Shown here: in pieces, positions 22,664 to 33,553 of the stretch
Position numbering within the stretch: the first letter of the stretch is position 1
Layout: each line of letters begins with the position of its first letter
NCBI GenBank assembly: GCA_022496205.1
Contig: WTXD01000005.1
Coordinates: 1-64,000, forward strand
Direction: 5' to 3'
From: Gloeopeniophorella convolvens
Lineage: Eukaryota > Basidiomycota > Agaricomycetes > Russulales
Length of the DNA stretch: 64,000 bases
Translations under genes and position numbers: made by a program
The notes under the pieces: generated by a model
The model's input: only the letters and a program-made list of their open reading frames with translations
What the model was told of the DNA's origin: nothing
The model's database searches: none

Positions 22664-23034
22664 TCCTATTCCAGACTCTTCCAGATTCTTCCAGGCTCTT
22701 CTATAGCCCACCTTAAGTTCCAGTATCCACCTTAGTTCTACTTTCATGTGGGTCACTGGTTATCACATGTTGCTGTGTTTATTACATGCAAACTACACTC
22801 TTTTTATGTATATAAGGGATGCTATTTTTGCCCTTGTTGCCTCAGTCTGTTAACTTCACTGACTAAGGCAAGTACTTTACTTCTGGTACTTCCAGACTTG
22901 TGCTTACTTAGTTACTTTAGCTTTGCTCTTGCTTGCCTAGGTATTGCACCAATGATATAAAGTCTGTTGACTTCACTGACTAAGCTTTACTCTTGCTTGC
23001 CTAGTTAGCACCCTATTTCTACTATGCTTCAACA
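22664..23034 (+). mobile_element. 5'-truncated, diverged LTR of family B (copy 5)
   Basis: The sequence matches family B from the CCAGACTCTTCCAG region to the terminal TGCTTCAACA, with more substitutions than the other copies. The first third of the LTR is missing and is replaced by the AT-rich array. No TSD can be defined. Confidence 0.8.
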
Positions 23035-23073
23035 ATATAAATAGACTCTTATATATATAAAGATAGTGCTAAG

Positions 23074-23615
23074 TGTCACGGCCTGAGCCGGCGCGAGCGG
23101 AGCTGGCGAGGGCTGAGACGAGCGAGGTTCGATAAATCGATCTCGATGTGAGCCGGTCCTCAAAGGGGCACGTGAGTGTGCACGGGATCCTGGATAAGAT
23201 GTGATGTCTGAAGCTGGAGGCAATCGGCCTCCGGTACGTCGAGTTCAAAGCTGAAGATCTCGTGATGCTTGGGCGAACAAGTCCCTCACGCAGATTCCCT
23301 GGTAACCTCGTCGATTGACAAAGGAGAACAGGCTTAAGGCCTTAGAGTACAACTGTTACGCCTTAAGTACTACAAGAGAAGCGGTTTACATAATGTCCTA
23401 GTATCGAGTCATACCGAGTCAGAACGGACTCAAGGTGGGTCTCCTAGGTAGAAGTATAGTGGAGGTCCAATGGCATAAGGGGCGCGTCAAGAAGAATGGG
23501 GGAATCGTATGACGAATGAAAGATAAGCGTCCCCGAGTCATGGAGTCAGAATGGAGCTCGTATCGTACAGTCACGATAAGGAAGAAAAAGAAAATGTATC
23601 GTACAGTTCGTGACA
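23074..23615 (-). mobile_element. LTR family C copy 2: 3' LTR of the minus-strand gypsy element
   Basis: On the plus strand it runs TGTCACGGCC to CGTGACA; in element orientation it is TGTCACGAACTG to CCGTGACA. It directly follows the post-pol ORF of the minus-strand element, with a short purine-rich tract (AAGAGGGACGCAA) in between. The outer flanks do not match (CTAAG and TTGCG), as expected for one LTR of a longer element whose other end is lost. Confidence 0.8.
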
Positions 23616-23649
23616 TTGCGTCCCTCTTACGTCTGAAGTCGCCTCGACT

Positions 23650-25056
23650 TCAGTCCTCGTTCTGCATACCAAAGTTCACGTCATGATCGCTCGTACCTTC
23701 ACGTCTCTCCACTGGTCCCTGCCTCGCCGTACGCCTCGCTAACAGTGTTTCTTCGTCTTCCCAGATCCGACTCGACCAGTGATGCAGGAGTGGTGTGACA
23801 CGGTTAGCCGAATGCTGCCGCGCGTTGTACACCGCCTGTACACGGGACTCGAGGCAGGCGGCCTCGAGTCGTCGTCGAATTTGGAGGATGCGCATGTTGG
23901 CGTCCGCGCGCTTCCTTTCCAACTCGTCGATGTCGTACTGGACGCGCTTCCTCTTGCGCATCTCCTGACCTAAACGGAACGCGTCGGCAGTGAGTCCGTC
24001 GTCCCACAGGTCTCGAACAATGCCGAGGAGGTGGTTGTTCTGCGCCATAAGTTGGTCCTCGGTCTCTAGGGCGAGGTGGTCGGGCTTTTTATGCCGGACC
24101 GGGGTCGCGTACAACTCGATGCCCATGTCCATTTCGTCGTACTCGTCCTCGACTGCGACCATGAATGGGCAGGGCACGTCAGTGACCTTCTTTACCCAGG
24201 GAGCGATGATGAGTCGACCATCGTACTTCGAACGGATGGTCTCGGAGGTGATGACGTGCTGGTCGTTTCGGAAAAAACCTTCGGAGAGAAGGTCGCATGG
24301 GAGTCGTGGATTTTTCAGCCGTAGTGCCTGATAGGCTTGGTCGGCCAGACGAGTGAGAACGAGCATGAGCTCCTGGCTTAGCTCGGCGATCATGCCCTTG
24401 CGGTAGTCCGTCGTCAAAGCGTACCAGCGTGCGGCCGAGCAGTCGTCGATTCGTTCGTAGAACCGTTTGGACAACTGAGCCTTCATGTCAGTTAGACGAA
24501 CTGACTTGAGGTCCCAGTTGAACCCCGTGTCCTCGAACGTCGCGGTGATGAGATGGTCGAGGTAGTCCTGGTTGCGTCCTTTGACGCGCTTCCTCTCGCT
24601 CTCTTCTTCGTCTAGGTCAATAATCGTGTTTCCCATGACAACGTGAGTGGGTCCGACGGGGGTGCCAGTCCTCGGCAGCGTCGAGGCCGGGACGAACCGA
24701 GCGAGAATGGTAGCTGCCCCCTCGACTCGGGGGTTTGTCGGCTCTGCTTCTATCGTGGCAGGTTCCACCTTTGGGCTCGAAGGTGTGACGACACTGGCAG
24801 ATACTGAGCGAATTGGAACTGGCATGGGAATACGTACTCCTTCGGTGACCATGATGGTCTCCTCGAAGAAGGTAGGAGGGGTCGGGGGGCGCGAGCTGGC
24901 GATGGAGTCGGTGTCGGTGCGGAGGTATTCAATGTTCGGGATAGGGCGGGGAGCCGGGGAGCTCGACTCGATGGAAGAGACGGAAGAAACGGTGGTGGGG
25001 ACTGGAGACATGGTAGGAGTGGGTAGTGGAGACGGGTAAGAGGTCGAATAGAACAT
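23650..25056 (-). CDS. Post-pol ORF (ORF3) of chromo-gypsy element, 468 aa, function unknown
   Basis: An uninterrupted ORF lies between the pol gene (63 bp upstream) and the 3' LTR, on the same strand. The N-terminal 130 residues are Ser/Pro/Thr-rich. The middle (about 150-300) looks folded, with aromatic and charged residues (TATFEDTGFNWDLKSVRL, RKGMIAELSQELMLVL). The C-terminal part is a Lys/Arg/Glu-rich helical region (QEMRKRKRVQYDIDELERK). No signal peptide, transmembrane segment or zinc knuckle is visible, so it resembles neither an envelope nor a standard gag. The plus-strand gypsy element also has a long ORF in this position. Function is unknown. It is intact while its pol has one stop. 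Confidence 0.65.
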   Translation of the reverse strand: MFYSTSYPSPLPTPTMSPVPTTVSSVSSIESSSPAPRPIPNIEYLRTDTDSIASSRPPTPPTFFEETIMVTEGVRIPMPVPIRSVSASVVTPSSPKVEPATIEAEPTNPRVEGAATILARFVPASTLPRTGTPVGPTHVVMGNTIIDLDEEESERKRVKGRNQDYLDHLITATFEDTGFNWDLKSVRLTDMKAQLSKRFYERIDDCSAARWYALTTDYRKGMIAELSQELMLVLTRLADQAYQALRLKNPRLPCDLLSEGFFRNDQHVITSETIRSKYDGRLIIAPWVKKVTDVPCPFMVAVEDEYDEMDMGIELYATPVRHKKPDHLALETEDQLMAQNNHLLGIVRDLWDDGLTADAFRLGQEMRKRKRVQYDIDELERKRADANMRILQIRRRLEAACLESRVQAVYNARQHSANRVTPLLHHWSSRIWEDEETLLARRTARQGPVERREGTSDHDVNFGMQNED

Positions 25057-25118
25057 TGTGATCGCTAGAGTGACTGAAGTTGCTGAAGGTAACGATGAAA
25101 ATTACCCCCCTCTTATAG

Positions 25119-26869
25119 TTAGCGTCGACCACGGCGCTTAGATAGGGTGTTGGATGCCGGTCCTGCGGCGTCAGGATGTTCCGTGTGATAGAGGGTCAGC
25201 AGGTCGTCCGCGTGAACGTCGGGTGCTGCGATCCACTCGTTATCCGAGTCTGGGTAGCCCTTCCATTTCACGAGGTACTGCAGCTGACGGCGGAAGAAGC
25301 AAGAGTTCTGAATGGACTCGACTTCGTACTCTTCTTCTCCTTCGATAAGGTCAGGCGGAGGACGGGGAAAGTTCTCGCCATGTTCCCGTGTCTCGCGATA
25401 AGGAAGAAGGCGGGACACGTGAAAGACGTCGTGAATTCTCATCGATGGGGGAAGTTCCAGTTGGAATGTCACCGGGGACAGTTTCCGTATGATGCGGAAG
25501 GGACCATGGCGTCGGGGGGCTAGCTTCAGCGTTAGATACGCTGTTGGTAAGTGACTTCCCTCGAGCCACACAAGGTCTCCTTCTATCATCGTAGGCAGCT
25601 GACCACCGGCCTTCCGCTTCATCATGTCAGCTGTCCATTCTAGAGCTTCTCGCGCAGCAAGGCGGTGAATGCACATCAGTTCGAGTCGATCAGCAATCCG
25701 GGGTATCGATAAGGCCGTTCCTATCGGCCAATCAGAATGAGGGTGATAGCCCATCAGGCCTTCGAACGGGGAGAGTTTCGTCGCAGAACTCTTCCAGGAG
25801 TTGTGCGAGAACTCTGCAAATGGAAGCCAATCAGCCCAGTCATCCTGTCTACCATTCACCCAAAACCGCAGGTACTGTTCGAGCTGCTGGTTAACGCGCT
25901 CGGTCTGTCCGTCGGTCTGGGGGTGGTAGGCTGTGGAGATGTTTTGGCTAATGCCCAGGCATCGGCACAGCTCGCGGGTGAAGGAGGATGCAAAACGAGG
26001 GTCGCGATCAGAAATGATACGGCGTGGTAGTCCAAATCAGCGGTAAACGTTGTCCAGATACAACTTTGCCACTCCTTCGGCTGTGATCGTTTCGTTACAG
26101 GGTATGAATACCGCACCCTTTGTGCAATCGTGGTCGACGACCACGAGAATAGAGTCGAAGCCGCGGGATATCGGGAGTTTGACAATGAAGTCCATCGATA
26201 TGGTCTGAAACGGACCTGCATCTGAATCGGCATAGATCGGCATGAGTTCCGGTTTCTGCCGATTGGTTCGGACCTTCAGCGCTTGGCAGTCAGCGCATCC
26301 ATTAACATAGTTCTTGACGAACTCGTTAAGGCCCGGCCAGTCCCACTGTCGTCGTATCAATTCCTGGGTATTCGTGATGCCGGGGTGTCCGGTGGAAGGG
26401 GTATCATGATGGGCGCGAACGATATCGCGTCTGAGTGTTTCGTCCGTGTCGGCCGGTATCCAAAGTTGACCTTTCTCCGTACGCCACCAACCGTCAGCCT
26501 GCTTTTCGCACCCGGGGGGCGCTTTCGTTTTATCTCCCCAGAGTTGTGCTACTCTGGTTCGATCTTCAAGCGACGGGGTTCCAGTTAGGAAGGTAGAGTT
26601 TACGAAGACGTCAGGAGGAAGTATGGCCACTTCTTCATGTTCGATAGAACCGTCGTCGTGGTCGGGTCGTCGCGAGAGGGCATCGGCGGGAGTGTGGAGT
26701 TTTCCAGGGACGTGCTGGATGACGAAGTGGAATTCAGCGAGATCTTCGTGCCACCATGCCTGTCGGTGGGAGATCTTTCGAGTGTCCTTAAAAAATAATA
26801 AGTTACGATGGTCCGTGAGTATCGTGATTGGATGTTTGGCTCCTGCTAAGTAATGACGCCAGTTTGCGG
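25119..26869 (-). pseudogene. Chromo-gypsy pol, 3' part: RNase H end, integrase, chromodomain
   Basis: From 26869 downward the frame encodes the end of RNase H (NWRHYLAGAKHP, ILTDHRNLLFF, PADALSRR), the HHCC zinc finger of integrase (HHDTPSTGHPG, then CADCQALK), and a core with the DDE residues in ISMDFIVKL, IISDRDPRF and QTDGQTERVNQ. A C-terminal chromodomain follows (VESIQNSCFFRRQLQYLVKW, then NEWIAAPDVH). One in-frame TGA at 26037-26039 stands where Trp is expected in VYRxFGLPRR; TGG to TGA is a G-to-A change. The RT and gag regions are missing because repeat D2 abuts at 26870. The chromodomain marks it as a chromovirus-type gypsy. Confidence 0.9.
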
Positions 26870-27425
26870 TGTTAGGGTCCAGCGGTCTCTACGCTCGGAA
26901 ACCTCAGATCTGGGTATTTTGCCCTGCGAAGCGATCGGGTTGAGCTGGGTAGCAAAGGATGTGACCTCAGACTGCCCTTGAGCGCAGATGCGAGCCTGTA
27001 TGTTTGTATATTGCAGTTCCCTTTACTTCCTTTTCTTTCCTGGTTCCTTTACACTTTCGGGTCGCAGGAAACCCTTGTACCTACCGGATTTGGCTTCGGG
27101 TTCCCACGTAGTCAGTAGTACTGCATCCTGTAGTGTTTTGGATCAAAAAGCTTCCTCTCCCTGGTGCTCCCATCTCATTTCGGGTCTGCGTTGCGTTCAG
27201 AGACTCTCCCTCACTCTCTGGAGGGCCCGAGGCCTTCCAGGACCTTCGGGTCAGCTTCAGGTTGTGTTCCTGCGAGTTCGGGTCCTTCCCTTGTGTTCCC
27301 GAGCGGATCCTTGCAGTCACTAGCTCATCCTATTGCTCATCTGACCACCCAATCCTCATCCCATCACCCCTGGCGACTATAGCAACTCCCCTCGGTCCAC
27401 ATCTCTAGCTGGACTCAGGATATCA
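26870..27425 (+). mobile_element. LTR-like repeat D, copy 2 (left arm of inverted pair)
   Basis: Begins TGTTAGGGTCC and ends GGATATCA; nearly identical to D1. Its left flank is GCGG and its right flank GCGC. It cuts the minus-strand gypsy pol. With copy 3 it forms a large inverted repeat around a 250-bp spacer (27426-27675), which is GC-rich and shows no recognisable gene. Confidence 0.8.
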
Positions 27426-27675
27426 GCGCGAGCATTGCTTTATCCTTAGGGTGATGGGGTTCGCCCTTTCGCCCTCCACACTGCATCTGCACCAGAGTGC
27501 TCATGACAGCATTCTGGCACCCTCCCCTTCGCAGGGTAAGGGTTCTCGGGTTCCTGCCCGAGCGTAGTCATTCTGCCTTGCCCTGCCGGGGCAAAGCACG
27601 CATCACCTCATCCTTGCGTGCATGTGATTTTCTAGGTCCTCCTGCCCTCTTCCCAGAGGGCCACCTCCTTGCCGC

Positions 27676-28231
27676 TGATATCCTGAGTCCAGCTAGAGAT
27701 GTGGACCGAGGGGAGTTGCTATAGTCGCCAGGGGTGATGGGATGAGGATTGGGTGGTCAGATGAGCAATAGGATGAGCTAGTGACTGCAAGGATCCGCTC
27801 AGGAACACAAGGGAAGGACCCGAACTCGCAGGAACACAACCTGAAGCTGACCCGAAGGTCCTGGAAGGCCTCGGGCCCTCCAGAGAGTGAGGGAGAGTCT
27901 CTGAACGCAACGCAGACCCGAAATGAGATGGGAGCACCAGGGAGAGGAAGCTTTTTGATCCAAAACACTACAGGATGCAGTACTACTGACTACGTGGGAA
28001 CCCGAAGCCAAATCCGGTAGGTACAAGGGTTTCCTGCGACCCGAAAGTGTAAAGGAACCAGGAAAGAAAAGGAAGTAAAGGGAACTGCAATATACAAACA
28101 TACAGGCTCGCATCTGCGCTTAAGGGCAGTCTGGGGTCACATCCTTTGCTACCCAGCTCAACCCGATCGCTTCGCAGGGCAAAATACCCAGATCTGAGGT
28201 TTCCGAGCATAGAGACCGCTGGACCCTAACA
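27676..28231 (-). mobile_element. LTR-like repeat D, copy 3 (right arm, inverted)
   Basis: Reverse complement of copy 2 (TGATATCC ... GGACCCTAACA). Read in its own orientation, its 3' flank is GCGG, the same four bases that precede copy 2; its 5' flank is GTGT. It abuts the truncated RT of the plus-strand gypsy element at 28232. The pair separates two unrelated gypsy elements lying head to head. Confidence 0.8.
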
Positions 28232-31200
28232 ACACGTACGAGCAGATACGTGTTGAGCCTGAAGACGTCGAGAAGACGAACTTCACAACAATAGCCGGGA
28301 CGTTCCAAAGCAACGTCATGCAACAGGGCGATTGCAACACCCCGGCATCGTTTCAGCGGCTGATGGTTGCGATATTTATCGAGAAGATTGGCCGCTTTGT
28401 CTTCGTCTACCTCGATGATTTATTTATATTCAGCCAGACAGCTGAAGAACACGAAAAACACTTGCGCATCATTTTCACAAAGTTGCGCGAAAATCGCCTT
28501 TTCCTCGAGAAGGCTAAGTGCGATTTGTACTCCACAGACATGGACTGTCTGGGGCATAGGATTGACGACCGTGGTCTGCACGCAGATGCAGATAAGATGG
28601 CGCGTGTGCGTGAATGGCGCACACTGCGGAGCCTTAAGGACGTCCAGAGGTTCCTGGGCTTGGTGCAATACCCCGCCCATTTCATGCCAAGCGTGACAGA
28701 ATACACTGGGCCGCTGACCACAGTGTGCTAGAACGGTCGCCCGTTTCTGTGGAAACCGATGCACCAGCGGTGCTTCGAAATGATAAAACACATTGCCTGC
28801 AAGTCACCGATCTTGCAGCCCATTGACCCCGACTCGAAAGAGCCGATCTGGGTCGTTTGCGACGCCTCCCTGTCGGGCACTGGCGCTATGTACGGGCAGG
28901 GGCCAGACTGGCGGACCTGCAGACCAGCGGGCTTCATGTCCAAGAAATTCACAAAAGCCCAGACCAATTATCGCGTCTTCGAGATGGGGACGATAGCGAT
29001 ACTGGAAGCTCTCCTCAAATGGGAGGATAAGCTCCTGGGCTGACACATTACGATCGTCACCAATCATAAAGCTTTAGAGTTCTTCAAGAACCAGAAGCGC
29101 CTGTCTGGCCGGCAGGCCAGGTGGATGGAACTCCTCTCCTGTTTCGATCATGAGATTCAATACGTGCAGGGAGAGGAGAATAAAGTCGCAGACGCACTTT
29201 CGCGGTACTATGAGAGCGATGTCTGGGATGAGAAGCATGACGCTTCTTAGTATGTAAACGCGGACTCCAGATTGGATCCGCAAGGTGAAGATGCCCCATG
29301 GGGCACTGTAGAAGAAACCCGCACGATGGCAGTCGAGGAGTCCCAATCGATCAGGGGCCCCTCTCAGCGTGTGAGACACGCTCCTCGTCAAGCCGACGAG
29401 GAGTACTCGCTCGCGCCCAAATGACCGCTCGTGGAACGAGAAGAGGAACGCCAGGCTGAGGCCGATGCTCTAGCCGCGAACGTGGAGGCTCCACCCACGA
29501 GGGAGGAACCAATAATCCACGAGGACGATGATCCCTGAGTAGCAGACTCACTGGCGAACGCACCAAATTTGCGCCCCACAGTGGAGGCTGTGGGCACATT
29601 CATCGAAGATATCAAGGCAGGGTACGCGCAAGACACCCTGATGTCCAGGATTAGGGACAACGTCGATCACCATAAAGTGTTTGACTTAGAAGATGGACTA
29701 TTGTACACCTGCAACCGTGCGGGAGACAGAGTCCTATGTGTTCCCACCATGGTGGTAAACAAGCGACGACTGTTGGAAGTCACTCTGACTCAAGCACATG
29801 AGACCCTCAGTCACTATGGGGCTGCCAAAACCGCTAAGTACCTCATGTTGAAGCGCAGCAGAAACAGGGTGCCAACTAGGCAAGCAAGAGCAAAGCTCAG
29901 TCAGTGAAGTCAACAGACTTAATGTCATTGGCGCAATACCTAGGCAAGCAAGAGCAAAGCTAAAGTAACTAGGTAAGCGCAAGTCCGGAAGTTCCGGAAG
30001 TAAAGTACTTGCCTCAGTCAGTGAAGTCAACAGACTGAGGCTACAAGGGCGAAAACAGCGTCCTTTATATACACAAAAGGAGTGTGGTTTGCATGTGATA
30101 AACAACAGCAACATGTGATAACCAGAGACCCATGTGAAAGCGGAACTAAAGTGGGTCGACCGGAACTGCAGGTGGGTCAACCCGGAACTGCATGTGGGTC
30201 ATGGAAGAGCCCGGAAGAATCTAGAACAGGAACGAAAGTAGGTACAGCCTTAGGGGCTAGAACATAATGATGTCATATACATTGTAGATCAGATAGCTTG
30301 CAGATCACCGAGTCCCTTATCTAATCTAATCAGAGACGTCCTTCCTGTCCTGAGTCCTGTCCGTCTCAACACCTCAGGCAGTACTACTGGTGGCCCAGGA
30401 TTGGGCAGGACACCGAAGCGTTCTGCAAGACGTGCCCCGTCTGTCAGGCGACAAAGACTAGCAACCAGAAAATTCCTGGTCTGCTACACAGCCTGCCAAT
30501 CCCCAACCAACCTTGGGGATCAATCGCAATGGATTTTGTCGGTCCATTCCCTGAATCCGATGGGCACGACTACTTGTGGGTAGTACTGTGCCGCCTCACA
30601 TCGATGGTACACCTCGTGCCCGTCAAGACTACCATCCGCGCGAGTGAACTCACGTGGCTATATGTTAAAGAAATCGTGCGACTACACGGTCTCGCCAAGA
30701 CGATAGTCTCTGATCGCAACGCAAAGTTCACGTCACGATTCTGGCGTGATACGCACAGGGCGTTGGGAACGAAGCTCCTGATGTCCACCTCGTTCCATCC
30801 TCAGACTGACGGTGCATCAGAAAGAGCGATCCGCTCGGTAGGGCAGATCTTGAGAGCCATGGTCCAAGCAGACCAGCGCAACTGGGTGCAGAAAATACCC
30901 TTGGCCAAATTCGCGATAAACTCGGCCATAAGTAGCTCAACGGGCTTCACGCCGTTCGAGCTCAACTATGGGTATATGCCCAGCATCACTCCAGGCATCC
31001 AACCATCCCCGGACACGATGCCGGGGATCAAGCACTTTGTAGATCATGCCGTGCAGCATCTCGCGGATGCGCACGATGCGATAATCGAAAGTTGCATCCG
31101 TCAGACGCACTACGCGAATATACAACGCCAGGCAGAACCTGGGTTCAAGGAAGGAGACATGGCCTATGTCTCCACGGAAAACCTATCCCTGCTGCGAGGC

Positions 31201-31690
31201 AGGGCAACAAAATTGCTGCCCAAGTTCCTTGGGCCATTCAAGGTGTTGAAGGTGAACCCCCAGATGTTGACCTACATGATCGACTTGCCCATGGCCCTGC
31301 GGGCACGCAGGATTCACCTGACGTTCCATGCCAGTAGGCTCAGGCCGTTCTTCGCGAACGACGATGAATTATTCCCACAAAGGGAAACGGCCATGTACTA
31401 CGACTATGGCACGCCGGACGACCAGGAGTGGGTCGTTGACGAGATCCTGTCCCACGCGTGGACAGGGAGGGAGGTGAGGTTCTAGGTGCGCTGGAACCTC
31501 GGTGACACGACTTGGGAGTCACGTGAGGCCTGCAACGAATTGCAGGCCTTGGACGACTACCTGCGACTGGTAGGCGTCCGTGATTGGTGGGAGCTACCCT
31601 GCAAGGGGAGCTCGGCCCGGCCACAGCCAGGCACTCAGTCAACTCACGAACGAGTGGCTGGAGCACGTGATTCGAGTGGAGATCAAACTT
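28232..31690 (+). pseudogene. Gypsy pol: RT (truncated), RNase H, integrase, C-terminal module; six stops
   Basis: RT begins inside the fingers domain and shows QQGDCNTPASFQRLM and the catalytic motif FVYLDDLFIF. RNase H follows (WVVCDASLSGTGAMYG). Its usual TDHKALE motif reads TNHKALE: AAT at 29062-29064 replaces an Asp codon. Integrase has the zinc-finger half CKTCPVCQATK and DDE residues in SIAMDFVGPF, IVSDRNAKF and HPQTDGASERA. After it come a GPFKVLKV segment and a chromodomain-like tail (VRWNLGDTTWE). In-frame stops are at 28729, 29041, 29248, 29422, 29536 and 31483; several are one transition from the expected Trp, Arg or Gln. Solo LTR B3 splits the integrase region with the frame preserved. 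The element cannot be autonomous. Confidence 0.92.
29846..30371 (-). mobile_element. Solo LTR, family B copy 3, inserted in gypsy integrase
   Basis: A 526-bp inverted copy flanked by the perfect TSD CCTCA (29841-29845 and 30372-30376). Removing it with one TSD joins TAC CTC AGG CAG, restoring the integrase reading AKYL-RQYYWWP. It is about 97% alike to B2 by eye, which suggests recent spread. Confidence 0.95.
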
Positions 31691-31784
31691 AGAAGCTTGC
31701 TCATCTCAACATCAACAGCGCTTCTTGACCATTACAACATCCTGACTACCAGATCTGGATTACTCGACACGCAAGGCATCATGT

Positions 31785-32269
31785 TGTTGAAGCGCAGCAA
31801 AGGGTGGAGTGACAACTGAAGGACACAGAGTGACGCTCAGTCAGAGAAGGTCAAAAGACTCATACATTAGTGCAATACCTGAAGGACACAGAGTGACGCT
31901 ACAAGGTAAGGTAAGCATAAGGTAGAAGTGAAAGGAGTGTAAGTGTACTTGCCTCAGTCAGAGAAGGTCAAAAGACTGAGGCTACAAAGGCGAAGAAAGA
32001 GGTCCTTATATACAGTAAGGAACGACAGATAGCATGTGATAAACACTGCTTAGAAAGCCTAAGAGACCCACATGAAACGGAGTAAGAGTGGGTACCGGAG
32101 TACAAGGTGGGTCATGGAATGCCCTAGAATAGTCCAGAACATGGAAACGAAGGTGGGGCTGAACACAGCCTTAAGTCTAGAACATTATGTGCACTAGATA
32201 AGATAGTCCTTGATCATTAGGTCCATATCTAATCTAATCAGAGCCATCAGGACACTGTCCATCTCAACA
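31785..32269 (-). mobile_element. Solo LTR, family A copy 2 (inverted)
   Basis: A 485-bp reverse-complement copy (TGTTGAAGCGCAGC to ATCTCAACA). Flanks are CATGT (31780-31784) and CGTGT (32270-32274), a TSD with one mismatch. It lies between the pol gene and the post-pol ORF of the plus-strand gypsy element. Confidence 0.9.
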
Positions 32270-32471
32270 CGTGTATCTATTCTAACTCGCTCCAGTTCGC
32301 CGCCCCCGACTCTCTCAACCACCACCACCTCCTCTCACCCCTCATCTTCCCGATGGATCACACACACACCAGCCCAATGAGCTCTGGGCTCATCAATGTC
32401 ACCGAGCCTTTGAGCTCTCAGCCTTCCCAATCCCCCATCGTGACGACGGGGTTTACCGCGGCGGCGCCGAG

Positions 32472-32956
32472 TGTTGAGACGGACAGTGTCCTGGCGGCTC
32501 TGATTAGATTAGATATGGACCTAATGATTAAGGACTATCTTATCTAGTGTACATAATGTTCTAGACTTAAGGCTGTGTTCAGCCCCACATTTGTTTCCAT
32601 GTTCTGGACTATTCTAGGGCATTCCATGACCCACCTTGTACTCCGGTACCCACTCTTACTCCGTTTCATGTGGGTCTCCTAGGCTTTCTAAGCAGTGTTT
32701 ATCACATGCTATCTGTCGCTCCTTACTGTATATAAGGACCTCTTTCTTCGCCTTTGTAGCCTCAGTCTTTTGACCTTCTCTGACTGAGGCAAGTACACTA
32801 CCACTCCTTTCACTTCTACCTTATGCTTACTTTACCTTATAGCGTCACTTTGTGTCCTTCAGGTATTGCACTAATGTATCAGTCTTTTGACCTTCTCTGA
32901 CTGAGCGTCACTTTGTGTCCTTCAGTTGTCACTCCACCCTCTGCTGCGCTTCAACA
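32472..32956 (+). mobile_element. Solo LTR, family A copy 3, inserted in ORF3
   Basis: 485 bp with the perfect TSD CCGAG (32467-32471 and 32957-32961). The coding frame continues across the empty site. Confidence 0.95.
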
Positions 32957-33012
32957 CCGAGTGCGCCACCACACAGTGCCATGCTGTGGCACTACAACAC
33001 CGTGGGCGAGGT

Positions 33013-33553
33013 TGTCACGGCCTGAGCCGGCGCGAGCGGAGCTGGCGAGGGCTGAGATGGGCGAGGTTCGATAAGTCGGTCTCGATGTGAGCCGGTCCTC
33101 GACGGTGCACGCGAATGTGCACGAGATCCTAGGTAAGACGTGATGTCTTCGATTGGAGGCAATCGGCCTCCGGTACGTAGGGTTCAAAAGCTGGAGACCT
33201 CGTGATACTTGGGCGAACAAGTCCCTCACGCGGAATCCCTGGTTACCTCGTTGATTAACAAAGGAGAACAGGCTTAAGGCCTTAGAGTACAACTGCTACG
33301 CCTTAAGTACTACAAGTCGAACGGTTTACATAATGTCCTAGTATCGAGTCATACCGAGTCAGAACGGACTCAAGGTGGGTCTCCTAGGTAGAAGTACAGT
33401 ACTGGTTCAATAGCATAAGGGGCGCATCAAGAAGTATGAGGGATTGTATGACAAATGGAAGATAAGCGTCCCCGAGTCAATTGCGTCGGAATGGAGCTCG
33501 TATCGTACAGGTGGATAAGGAGAAAAAGAAATCATATCGTACAATTCATGACA
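33013..33553 (-). mobile_element. Solo LTR, family C copy 3, inserted in ORF3
   Basis: 541 bp from TGTCACGGCC to TTCATGACA, flanked by the perfect TSD GAGGT (33008-33012 and 33554-33558). Only about 50 bp of ORF3 separate it from LTR A3. Confidence 0.95.

Noticed and set aside
23650..25056. Post-pol ORF as an envelope gene
   Set aside because: No signal peptide, transmembrane segment or furin-like site is visible, so only its position resembles env.
26988..28113. ORFs of 91-111 codons shared by the D repeats
   Set aside because: They recur in all D copies on both strands, have no domain and follow from the repeat's composition.
26870..28231. D2-spacer-D3 as a single foldback DNA transposon
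   Set aside because: The outer flanks show no target-site duplication, and a lone D copy with its own TSD exists at 16.5 kb, which favours solo LTRs.
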